From positions 2,232,001 through 2,296,000 of the forward strand of contig OZ240239.1 of NCBI GenBank assembly GCA_965198095.1: 64,000 nucleotides of DNA. The letters are read 5' to 3'. Source of the stretch: CBDFJH01 sp965198095 (lineage in GTDB: Bacteria > Latescibacterota > UBA2968 > GCA-2709665). A program made the translations under genes and the position numbers. The notes below the pieces were generated by a model. The model saw only the letters and a program-made list of their open reading frames with translations. It was not told the DNA's origin and made no database searches. Shown in pieces: positions 8,601 through 16,272 of this stretch; positions within the stretch are counted from its first letter, which is position 1, and each line of letters starts with the position of its first letter.

Positions 8601-11138
8601 TCAGGACGCGCGCCGCCGACTCGCAGCGCTGGCGCGGCGTTCGGACGCGGCTTGCCACTCCAGCACCAAGGGGCTTGCGACGAAGGAGGACGAGTAGGTT
8701 CCTACGAAAACCCCGATGACTAGGGCAAAGGCGAAGTCTTTTATGACCTCCCCTCCGGAGACGAACAGTGCGAGAACAACCAGCAGGGTCGTGCCAGAGG
8801 TGAGTGCGGTTCGGTTGAGACAGTCATTGATGCTTCTATTGATGATATTTCTGTAGCTGTCCCTGCGATAAAGGTTTAGGTTTTCTCGTATTCTGTCGAA
8901 CACAACAATCGTGTCGTTCAGGGAATAGCCTACGATCGTAAGGAGCGCGGCCACAATCGCCAATGAAATCTCCTTGTTTGTCAACGAGAAGATCCCAAGT
9001 GTGATCAGCACGTCGTGAAGGAGGGCAGCGACAGCGGCGATCCCAAACTGAATCTGTTTGAAACGCCACCAGATGTAGAGGATGATCAGGACCATGGAGA
9101 GCAAAATCGCCTTTATGGCGTCCTGTTTCAACTCGCTTCCGATTTTGGGGCCGACCGCCTCCTGACGTCGAAGCCATTCTGTTTCGTCTCCGATAGAGGA
9201 GGCAAATCGAGCTCTGAGTCGTCTCTTAATGGCATCGGCCACAAGGGTGCCCTTCGCCTCTTCCTCGACCCTGATGAGGACATCGGTGGGTGGACCGAAC
9301 TGTTTGATTTCACTCTGTCTCAAGTCCACGACTCTCTCTTCCAGATCCACCCGGCCGAGGGCCTCTCTAATTTCGCCCACGGGCACGGCCGGCGTGAAAT
9401 GGAGCTCCAGGAGTGTGCCTCCTGCAAAGTCGATTCCGATGTTATAGCCGCCTTTGGTGACAGTTGAACCCAGGCCCACGAGCACAACCAGCACGGATCC
9501 CACAAAGGCTGCCCTGCGAATGCGCAGAAAGTTGAACGAAGTCTCCCCGAAGATGCGCAGCCGTCCGATGCTGATCGAGGTCAACTGCCAGCGTTGGATG
9601 AGCGTGTTGAATATCGTTCGGGTGACAAACAGGGCTGTATACATGCTGGAAATGATGCCAATCATCAATGTGAGCGCAAACCCCTTGATGGGGCCTGTTC
9701 CAAACTGATAGAGGACAACCGCCGTAATGACGGTTGTCAGGTTGGCATCTACGATCGTCAGTAGGGCTCTACCATAGCCGTTCTCGATGGCGGGCCGAAT
9801 CGTCTTTCCGTTCCGGATCTCTTCTCTGATTCGCTCGAAGATGAGCACGTTTGCATCGACGGCCATGCCGATTGTGAGGATGATGCCGGCTATCCCGGGC
9901 AGTGTAAGTGTGCCGCCAAAACCGGCCAGAATCGCCAAGACAAACACCAGATTCAAGACGAGCGCAAGGTTCGCCACGAATCCGGAAAGGCCGTAGTAAG
10001 CGACCATGAAAAGCATCACAATCACGAGGCCGACCGCGGCCGCTTTCTTACCTTGCTCTATAGAGTCTTTTCCGAGAGAGGGGCCGACGGTTCGATCTTC
10101 TACGATTTCGGCGTTTGTAGGAAGAGAACCGGAACGGAGGACAATGGCCAAGTCTTTGGCTTCTTCAGTCGAACCGCTGCCCGTTATGATGGACCTGCCG
10201 TCTCGGATTTTGGTCTGGATCGTGGGCGCAGAATAGATTCGGTTGTCCAGGATGATCGCCATCCTTTCGCCAACGTGCGCTCCGGTCACCCGGGAGAAGA
10301 TCTTTACCCCCTCGTCCTTCATGGTAAGGTTCACGATCGGCTGGCCTGCGTTCTCGAACGATTGGCCCTTGGACACCTTGGCGTCGCTTATGGTTTCGCC
10401 CGTCATTTCTATGCGAGCTTCAAGGTAATACAGCCGACGATACCTCCGTCCGTCTGACAACGCCTCAGCCTTGCTGCCCCAAAGGAGCGTTCCGTCGGTT
10501 GGAACGAGCTTTTTGACACCCGGTTGATTCAAGATCCGCCTCACCTTCTGCAGATCGTCCTCGGAGACGACCCAGTCGTCGTCTCCGTAGGAGAGTAGGT
10601 ACCGCTTCAAAGATGGCCGCTCCTCTTCAGGTTCCTCAAACAGTCCCTCTGGCTCCGCGTCGGTCGTGTCATCGTAAGTCACCGCGAGGTGGGCCTCAAT
10701 CCTGTCCAGGAGGGTTCCGCGCTCTTGAACTGGCTTCAGAATCTTGAACTCCAGCCGCGCCGTCTTCCCGATGAGGTCCTTTGCGCGCTCGACTTCCTGA
10801 ATGCCGGGCAGCTCGACAACGATCCGCCAGTCTCCCTCTCGGTGGATAATCGGTTCTGCGACGCCGAACTGGTCGACGCGATTGCTGATGATCTCCTTGA
10901 CGCGATCGACCACATCGGCTCGTTCATCTTCAGAGAGTTCGCTGGGATCCACTTCCATGACCAAGTGAATTCCGCCCTGAAGATCCAGGCCAAGATTGAT
11001 CGCGTTCCGTTTGGCGCGTTCCAGATCGTCGAGATCTTCCGGTGGAGCGAAATAGAACCTGTAGCTAGGATAGAGGTAGAACAGGGCAATTACAACGGTC
11101 GCCAGAATGAGCACCAGCCGCCACGTGTCTCGCTTCAT
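8601..11138 (-). CDS. secDF: Fused protein translocase subunit SecDF
   Basis: SecD and SecF pull preproteins through the SecYEG channel using the proton gradient. Here both are one 845-residue chain with 12 expected membrane segments. The SecD half (about 1-490) has the N-terminal anchor, GLDLQGGIHLVMEVD and the periplasmic P1 domain with TGSGSTEEAKDLAIVLRSG. The SecF half starts near residue 530 (GIDFAGGTLLELHF). Fusion is common in Bacteroidota and Firmicutes. No yajC precedes it. It lies downstream of the prenyl synthase gene on the same strand and probably shares its transcript. Confidence 0.96.
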   Translation of the reverse strand: MKRDTWRLVLILATVVIALFYLYPSYRFYFAPPEDLDDLERAKRNAINLGLDLQGGIHLVMEVDPSELSEDERADVVDRVKEIISNRVDQFGVAEPIIHREGDWRIVVELPGIQEVERAKDLIGKTARLEFKILKPVQERGTLLDRIEAHLAVTYDDTTDAEPEGLFEEPEEERPSLKRYLLSYGDDDWVVSEDDLQKVRRILNQPGVKKLVPTDGTLLWGSKAEALSDGRRYRRLYYLEARIEMTGETISDAKVSKGQSFENAGQPIVNLTMKDEGVKIFSRVTGAHVGERMAIILDNRIYSAPTIQTKIRDGRSIITGSGSTEEAKDLAIVLRSGSLPTNAEIVEDRTVGPSLGKDSIEQGKKAAAVGLVIVMLFMVAYYGLSGFVANLALVLNLVFVLAILAGFGGTLTLPGIAGIILTIGMAVDANVLIFERIREEIRNGKTIRPAIENGYGRALLTIVDANLTTVITAVVLYQFGTGPIKGFALTLMIGIISSMYTALFVTRTIFNTLIQRWQLTSISIGRLRIFGETSFNFLRIRRAAFVGSVLVVLVGLGSTVTKGGYNIGIDFAGGTLLELHFTPAVPVGEIREALGRVDLEERVVDLRQSEIKQFGPPTDVLIRVEEEAKGTLVADAIKRRLRARFASSIGDETEWLRRQEAVGPKIGSELKQDAIKAILLSMVLIILYIWWRFKQIQFGIAAVAALLHDVLITLGIFSLTNKEISLAIVAALLTIVGYSLNDTIVVFDRIRENLNLYRRDSYRNIINRSINDCLNRTALTSGTTLLVVLALFVSGGEVIKDFAFALVIGVFVGTYSSSFVASPLVLEWQAASERRASAASRRRAS

Positions 11139-11240
11139 CGAGGATCTCTACACTGATGATCTGTGAATCGGTTGTTATGGATGAGGGATTGAAATAGGGA
11201 CGTCCTAGGGAGGAAGAAGCTACTGTCTGCGTTGGCCAAA

Positions 11241-12206
11241 TTAGTGCTCACGATTGACAACGTGCTGCACGGCGAGTTCCAGGGCTTCGCGCGCATCGGA
11301 AGAGCGCAGAGGATCCAGATTTTTCAAGGCAGACTTCGCATAGGTTCGAGCTTCTTCTCTGGCTTCTTCGATCCCTCCGTATCGTCGCACGAAGTGGATA
11401 ACCTGCCGAAAGTCTTCGTTCGAGTCGATTCCATTGCGTACCTTCGCCTGAATCTGTTCTGCCTCTCCGTTCTGGCAATTTGCGAGCGCTCGGATCAGGG
11501 GGAGCGTGACCTTCTTTTCCCGAACGTCGTTCCCCACCGGTTTGCCTAATGACTTCGCGTCGCCTATGAAGTCGAGCAGATCATCCGTGATCTGAAAGGC
11601 AATCCCAACCTCTTTACCGAAGGAGAACATCTGAGCGATCTGTTCCGGCGTGCCTCCGCCCAAAATAGCGCCGACTTCGCACGCAAGGGCCATGAGCGAA
11701 GCCGTTTTCTTGTCGATCATATGGAAGTAGCTCGTACTCTCAGCATCGGCGCCTCGCTGAATCTCCAGAATCTCGCCTTCTATCATCCGCCGTGTCGCCC
11801 GCGTAGAGGCCGCCATCACCTCCATGGAGTTGAGGTTGACGAGGACCTCGAGGGCCTTGGCAAGGAGAAAGTCGCCCATCAACACGGCAGAATGATCTCC
11901 CCACCGAAAGTTGAGCACTTCCGTGCCGCGGCGGGTCTCGGCGAGGTCGATCACATCGTCGTGTATGAGCGTGGCCAAGTGGATAAGTTCTATCCCTACG
12001 GAAGCCTCAATCACCTTGTCGGAGCAATCGCCGATCGCTTCGGCAGTCAGCAGTGAAAGTGCGGGTCGAAATCGCTTTCCCCGTGTCTTCAGCAGGTGAT
12101 CAGACATCAACTGGACATGTTCAACGTCGGAGTTGAGCGCTTGGTCCAGGCGTTGCTCGAAGCGCTCAATCTGGAGGAAAATCGGGGAGATGATTCGGTC
12201 GAACAT
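11241..12206 (-). CDS. Polyprenyl diphosphate synthase (IspB/HepT type)
   Basis: A trans-prenyltransferase making the C35-C45 chain for quinones. At 321 residues it has the first aspartate-rich motif DDVID (83-87, within LIHDDVIDLAETRRG) and the second in QITDDLLDF (about 208). GKRFRPAL near residue 43 binds IPP. Chain length cannot be decided from sequence by eye. A strong promoter sits directly upstream (12257-12285). Confidence 0.93.
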   Translation of the reverse strand: MFDRIISPIFLQIERFEQRLDQALNSDVEHVQLMSDHLLKTRGKRFRPALSLLTAEAIGDCSDKVIEASVGIELIHLATLIHDDVIDLAETRRGTEVLNFRWGDHSAVLMGDFLLAKALEVLVNLNSMEVMAASTRATRRMIEGEILEIQRGADAESTSYFHMIDKKTASLMALACEVGAILGGGTPEQIAQMFSFGKEVGIAFQITDDLLDFIGDAKSLGKPVGNDVREKKVTLPLIRALANCQNGEAEQIQAKVRNGIDSNEDFRQVIHFVRRYGGIEEAREEARTYAKSALKNLDPLRSSDAREALELAVQHVVNREH

Positions 12207-12256
12207 GGATCCATCCGGGGTGGGAATGCCGGGGACAAGAGGACGTAAGTTGCGTC

Positions 12257-12285
12257 AAATTAATCAAAGGGGCCTCCTTTGTCAA
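12257..12285 (-). promoter_or_regulatory. Sigma-70-type promoter for the prenyl synthase-secDF transcript
   Basis: Read on the minus strand: -35 TTGACA (12285-12280), a 17-base spacer, -10 TAATTT (12262-12257). The expected start is about 45 bases before the synthase ATG. Confidence 0.7.
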
Positions 12286-12369
12286 CCCTTTCCAGCGTCA
12301 AACAGATCGGACTAATTCAGTCCCTCATCTCGAGAGTCGGCGAGGTGGCGTCGGGCACGGAGAACGCGT

Positions 12370-13260
12370 TCAAGGGAGTCGTGCCGGGCGCTTCTGTGCA
12401 AGCAGTGCACGGTTTCGACCGCTCAAGTCCCGGATCGTTTCCGGGGTCCCGAATTCGAACGTCTGGGACAGCAGGGAACTTACGAGGTGTGCCCGCCGAT
12501 CGTCTACTTCCATCGCCAACCAGCCCTTCGGGCGAAGGTAGCTACTTGCTTTCTCGATCAGGGGAAAATAGAACCGGAGCCCGTCCGGACCCCCGTCCAA
12601 AGCGACGCCGGGTTCGTGTTCTCGTACTTCTTCGGGCAGGTGGAGGAGTTCGCCGGACGTCACGTAGGGTGGGTTTGAGACGACGGCGTGAAACAGAGGG
12701 GCTGGACGCAACGCGGAAAAGAGATCAGACAGGACGAACGAAATGCGGTCGGCTGTGTCGTTGAGTCTTGCGTTCTCCGAGGCGACGTTCAGTGTCCGGA
12801 GCGATATATCTGTTGCGATCAGGCGGCTGGAATCGAGGTTACGGGCCAGCGCCACGGCAATCGCGCCAGACCCGGTTCCGATGTCGAGGATCTTTGGACA
12901 CAGCACGCTTTTGAAGCGGACGATCAGGGCATCCACCAGAATTTCAGTCTCCGGCCTGGGGATGAGGACATCTGGCGTGATCGAAAACGGCAGGGCATAG
13001 AATTCCGTTTTGCCCAGGACATGCTGGATGGGAACGTGCTGTCCGCGCCGCGCTACGGACGCCCGCAGGCATTCGCGTTGATTCTGAGTCGGGATCCGGT
13101 GAGCGTTGAGATACAGGTTGGCTCGGGTCGTGGAAAGAAGGTCAGCCAGCAGCCATTCGGCCTCACGACGGGGCGAGCCTGCGCCGACATCCGTGAGCGC
13201 CTGGACAGCCCAAGTTAGGGCATCCGAGACCGTAGCTGAAGATGGAAGGACCTGTATCAA
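12370..13260 (-). CDS. prmC: Release factor glutamine N5-methyltransferase
   Basis: PrmC methylates the GGQ glutamine of release factors. The 296-residue protein has an N-terminal helical domain, SAM motif I LDIGTGSGAIAVAL (about 126-140) and the catalytic NPPY in VVSNPPYV (about 196). The start is TTG, overlapping the prfA stop as TTGA. It directly follows its substrate gene prfA, the usual arrangement. Confidence 0.95.
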   Translation of the reverse strand: MIQVLPSSATVSDALTWAVQALTDVGAGSPRREAEWLLADLLSTTRANLYLNAHRIPTQNQRECLRASVARRGQHVPIQHVLGKTEFYALPFSITPDVLIPRPETEILVDALIVRFKSVLCPKILDIGTGSGAIAVALARNLDSSRLIATDISLRTLNVASENARLNDTADRISFVLSDLFSALRPAPLFHAVVSNPPYVTSGELLHLPEEVREHEPGVALDGGPDGLRFYFPLIEKASSYLRPKGWLAMEVDDRRAHLVSSLLSQTFEFGTPETIRDLSGRNRALLAQKRPARLP

Positions 13261-14342
13261 GGAGATTCCGGATAGATCTCCTGTTCGCTTAGTTTCTGGG
13301 CTTGGTCGGTCAGCTTGAGGGCGTTGATGAGTTCGTCGAGGTCCCCATCCAGGATTTCGTTCAGTCGATACAGGGTCAATCTTATTCGGTGGTCTGAAAT
13401 GCGGCCCTGAGGAAAATTGTAGGTACGGATCTTCGCACTCCGGTCTCCGGTTCCAACCTGGGCTCTACGATCTTGAGACGCCCTTTCGCGCTGTTCACGA
13501 ACGGCAATGTCGAAGAGACGCGCACGGAGCACTTTCAAGGCCTTGGCCTTGTTCTTGTGCTGCGATTTCTCATCCTGGCACTGAACGATGAGACCCGATG
13601 GCAGGTGAGTAATCCTTACGGCCGAGTCGGTTGTATTCACACTTTGCCCACCGGGACCCGACGACCGATAGACATCTATCCTCAGATCTTCAGGACGGAT
13701 CTCGATTTCAACGTCCTCTGCTTCGGGTAGCACGGCAACCGTCGCCGTTGACGTGTGTATTCTGCCGCTGGACTCCGTTTCCGGTATCCGTTGAACCCTG
13801 TGAACGCCGCTCTCATACTTGAGATGTCCGTAGACGCCTTTTCCTGATACCAAGAAGATAATCTCTTTATAACCTCCGATCCCCGTGGGATTCGAGCTGA
13901 GAGACTCCACCTTCCAGCTCATTGGTTCGGCATACTTTGTGTACATACGGTAGAGATCGGCCGCGAAAAGGGCGGCCTCCTCACCGCCAGTTCCGGCACG
14001 GATCTCAACCACAGTGTTCTTGTCGTCGTTTGGGTCCCTGGGTATCAGGAAAAATTTGAGCTTTTCAGCGATTTGGGCTTCCTGCTTCCGGAGGTCCTCT
14101 TCCTCGAGGCGAGCCATTTCGAGAAGCTCAGGATCATCGGACGACTTGAGAATATCTTTGGCCTCAGACAATCCCTGGACAACCTTTTCGTATGCCCTAT
14201 AGTTCGTGACAATCTCCTCCAGGTCGTGGAACTCCCTCGTAAGTTCCTGAAACTTACGGGGATGTGATGCCACTTCCGGGCGAGCCATCTCTCGACCGAT
14301 CTCTTCGTACCGAGCCGAGGCATGTTTCAACTGTTCAAACAC
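13257..14342 (-). CDS. prfA: Peptide chain release factor 1
   Basis: RF1 terminates translation at UAA and UAG. The 361-residue protein has the anticodon-like PxT motif as PET (IPETESSGRIHTST), which separates it from RF2 (SPF), and the catalytic GGQ in RSSGPGGQSVNTTDSAVR (about 232). A GTG start with an AGAGG upstream is used. It is coupled to prmC. Confidence 0.97.
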   Translation of the reverse strand: MFEQLKHASARYEEIGREMARPEVASHPRKFQELTREFHDLEEIVTNYRAYEKVVQGLSEAKDILKSSDDPELLEMARLEEEDLRKQEAQIAEKLKFFLIPRDPNDDKNTVVEIRAGTGGEEAALFAADLYRMYTKYAEPMSWKVESLSSNPTGIGGYKEIIFLVSGKGVYGHLKYESGVHRVQRIPETESSGRIHTSTATVAVLPEAEDVEIEIRPEDLRIDVYRSSGPGGQSVNTTDSAVRITHLPSGLIVQCQDEKSQHKNKAKALKVLRARLFDIAVREQRERASQDRRAQVGTGDRSAKIRTYNFPQGRISDHRIRLTLYRLNEILDGDLDELINALKLTDQAQKLSEQEIYPESP

Positions 14343-14445
14343 TTCAAGAAGCCTCTTGGAGGAAGGAAAACAAAAAACGACGAACGTTTCGCCATTCGCA
14401 ACAAGGTTGAATGCCGAACCCCTTCATCGTGTTTAACGCTTGCGC

Positions 14446-14685
14446 CTATTCTTTGGATGAATCTGCTTTCTCGGCTTCCTCTTTCTCCTCAATCTTGTAG
14501 CGCCTTCGGTATCGCTCTACCATTCCAGCGGTATCGACCAACTTCTGCTTTCCGGTGTAGAAGGGATGGCAGTTGGAACAGATTTCGACGCGCAGGTTCG
14601 GTACGGTAGACCGGGTCTGAATCGAGTTTCCGCACGCGCACGTAATCGCCGTTTCGACGTAATCGGGATGGACGTTCGGTTTCAT
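14446..14685 (-). CDS. rpmE: Ribosomal protein L31 (zinc-binding type)
   Basis: A 79-residue protein starting MKPNVHPDYVETAITCACG. The ATG at 14685 was chosen over a GTG three codons upstream because GGTGAGGTG sits just before it and L31 proteins begin MK.HPxY. Four cysteines (CACG and CSNC) make it the C+ form that holds zinc. ICSNCHPFYTGKQK is diagnostic. The tail is acidic and lysine-rich (EEKEEAEKADSSKE), longer than usual. It lies between rho and prfA on the same strand. Confidence 0.96.
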   Translation of the reverse strand: MKPNVHPDYVETAITCACGNSIQTRSTVPNLRVEICSNCHPFYTGKQKLVDTAGMVERYRRRYKIEEKEEAEKADSSKE

Positions 14686-14769
14686 CCGATACACCTCACC
14701 ATCTCAGGCAACCTCAGATCTCGCAAGTTGAGCGTAAAATATACACAAAGAGCCGAGAACGACAAGCCC

Positions 14770-16056
14770 CTAAACTGGAACGCTCATGGAGTTCAGGAAA
14801 TCTTCGTTCCCTTTCGTTCCCGACATCCGACCGATGAGAAACTCCATGGCCTCGAGCGCAGGCATCTGGTTAAGGATTTTCCGAAGTATCCATACGCGAT
14901 TCAGCTCCCGCTCTTCCAAGAGGAGCTCTTCTTTCCGTGTGCTGGACTGCGTGACGTCGATGGCGGGAAAGATCCTACGATTGCTCAGGCGCCGGTCCAG
15001 CTTGAGCTCCATGTTGCCCGTGCCTTTGAACTCTTCGAAAATAACGTCATCCATCCGGCTTCCGGTCTCCACCAGAGCGGTCGCAATGATGGTGAGACTG
15101 CCTCCCTCTTCGATGTTTCTGGCTGCGCCGAAGAATCGCTTGGGCCATTGCATTGCGCTGGAATCCAGCCCTCCTGTGAGGATACGTCCGCTGTGGGGAA
15201 CCACGGTGTTGTAGGCTCTTGCGAGGCGAGTGATGCTATCCAGGAGGATGACCACGTCGTGCCGATGTTCGACGAGACGCTTGGCTTTTTCGATGACCAT
15301 GTCTGCGACCTGAACGTGGCGCGTTGCCGGTTCATCGAAGGTTGAACTGATGACTTCGCCGTTGACTGACCGAAGCATGTCGGTCACTTCTTCAGGGCGC
15401 TCGTCTATGAGGAGGACGATAAGCGCGATCTCAGAATGGTTGTGGGTGATGGCGTTTGCAATCTTCTGCAGAAGCGTCGTCTTTCCCGTGAAAGGAGGCG
15501 CCACGATCATGCCCCGCTGACCCTTACCGATGGGCGTGAGGAGATTTATGATCCGCGTGGAAAGATCTCTATTGTCGTACTCCATGCCGATCCGTTGTCG
15601 AGGATGGAGGGGCGTCAGGTTGTCAAAGAGGATTTTCTGCTTGGCTTGCTCGGGATCTTCAAAGTTGACGGCCTCCACTCGAATCAGAGCGAAGTATTTT
15701 TCGTCCCCCTTGGGAGGTCGAATCTGACCGGAAATCGTGTCTCCGGTTCGAAGGTTAAATCGTTTGATCTGGGAGTGGGAGACGTAGATGTCGTCCGGTC
15801 CGGGCAAGTAATTGTAAGTGGTAGAGCGAAGGAATCCGAACCCATCATCCAGGATCTCCAAGACGCCCTGGGCAAAGATGAGACCGCTTTTTTCGGTTTG
15901 GGCCTGAAGGATCGAAAAGATCAACTCCTGTTTTCTCTGGCTGCTGTAGCCGTGTATGCTGAGATCCTGCGCCAGCTTGCCAAGTTCAGCGATCGTCATT
16001 CTCTGCAGGTCGATCATGTCCATCTTTTCAATTTCTTTGCTCGTTTCAATCGCCAT
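14770..16056 (-). CDS. rho: Transcription termination factor Rho
   Basis: A hexameric RNA helicase/ATPase ending unprotected transcripts. At 428 residues it has the N-terminal SAP-like helices (MTIAELGKLAQDLSI), a cold-shock RNA-binding domain with DGFGFLRS (71-78), and the RecA core: Walker A, LLIDERPEEVTDM, SITRLARAYNT and the Q-loop region LTGGLDSSAMQWPKRFFGAARN. The P-loop reads PPFTGKT (187-193), with Phe189 where most Rho proteins have Lys. Met12 is a possible alternative start. The ~200-base leader could carry autoregulation. Confidence 0.97.
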   Translation of the reverse strand: MAIETSKEIEKMDMIDLQRMTIAELGKLAQDLSIHGYSSQRKQELIFSILQAQTEKSGLIFAQGVLEILDDGFGFLRSTTYNYLPGPDDIYVSHSQIKRFNLRTGDTISGQIRPPKGDEKYFALIRVEAVNFEDPEQAKQKILFDNLTPLHPRQRIGMEYDNRDLSTRIINLLTPIGKGQRGMIVAPPFTGKTTLLQKIANAITHNHSEIALIVLLIDERPEEVTDMLRSVNGEVISSTFDEPATRHVQVADMVIEKAKRLVEHRHDVVILLDSITRLARAYNTVVPHSGRILTGGLDSSAMQWPKRFFGAARNIEEGGSLTIIATALVETGSRMDDVIFEEFKGTGNMELKLDRRLSNRRIFPAIDVTQSSTRKEELLLEERELNRVWILRKILNQMPALEAMEFLIGRMSGTKGNEDFLNSMSVPV

Positions 16057-16233
16057 TTCCGTGCCTATCCATGGTTAAGATTGAGTTGTGCATATTCTCG
16101 AATTTTAGAGAGGGGGCGTGAGCGATACCAACGGGTTCTTTTCAGGTTTACAAGGGACGCAGCCGCGTTGTTACGAGGAATAGGATACGGGTTGGGGGGG
16201 TGATTGCAGAGGGCTTCCAAAGATAAGGTTCAT

Positions 16234-16263
16234 TAAGTAAACGCAGGTGCGGAGCTTTGTCAA
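16234..16263 (-). promoter_or_regulatory. Possible promoter for rho
   Basis: Minus strand: -35 TTGACA (16263-16258), then a 17-base spacer to TTACTT or 18 to TACTTA. The -35 is perfect and the -10 weak. It lies just past the glnD stop and would give a leader of about 170 bases. Confidence 0.45.
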
Positions 16264-16272
16264 GCATTTTCT

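Noticed and set aside
12279..12764. A 161-residue plus-strand frame over the end of prmC
   Set aside because: Arg-rich antisense frame of prmC without supporting motifs.
15436..16203. A 255-residue plus-strand frame opposite rho
   Set aside because: Antisense shadow of rho, without ribosome site or recognisable domain.
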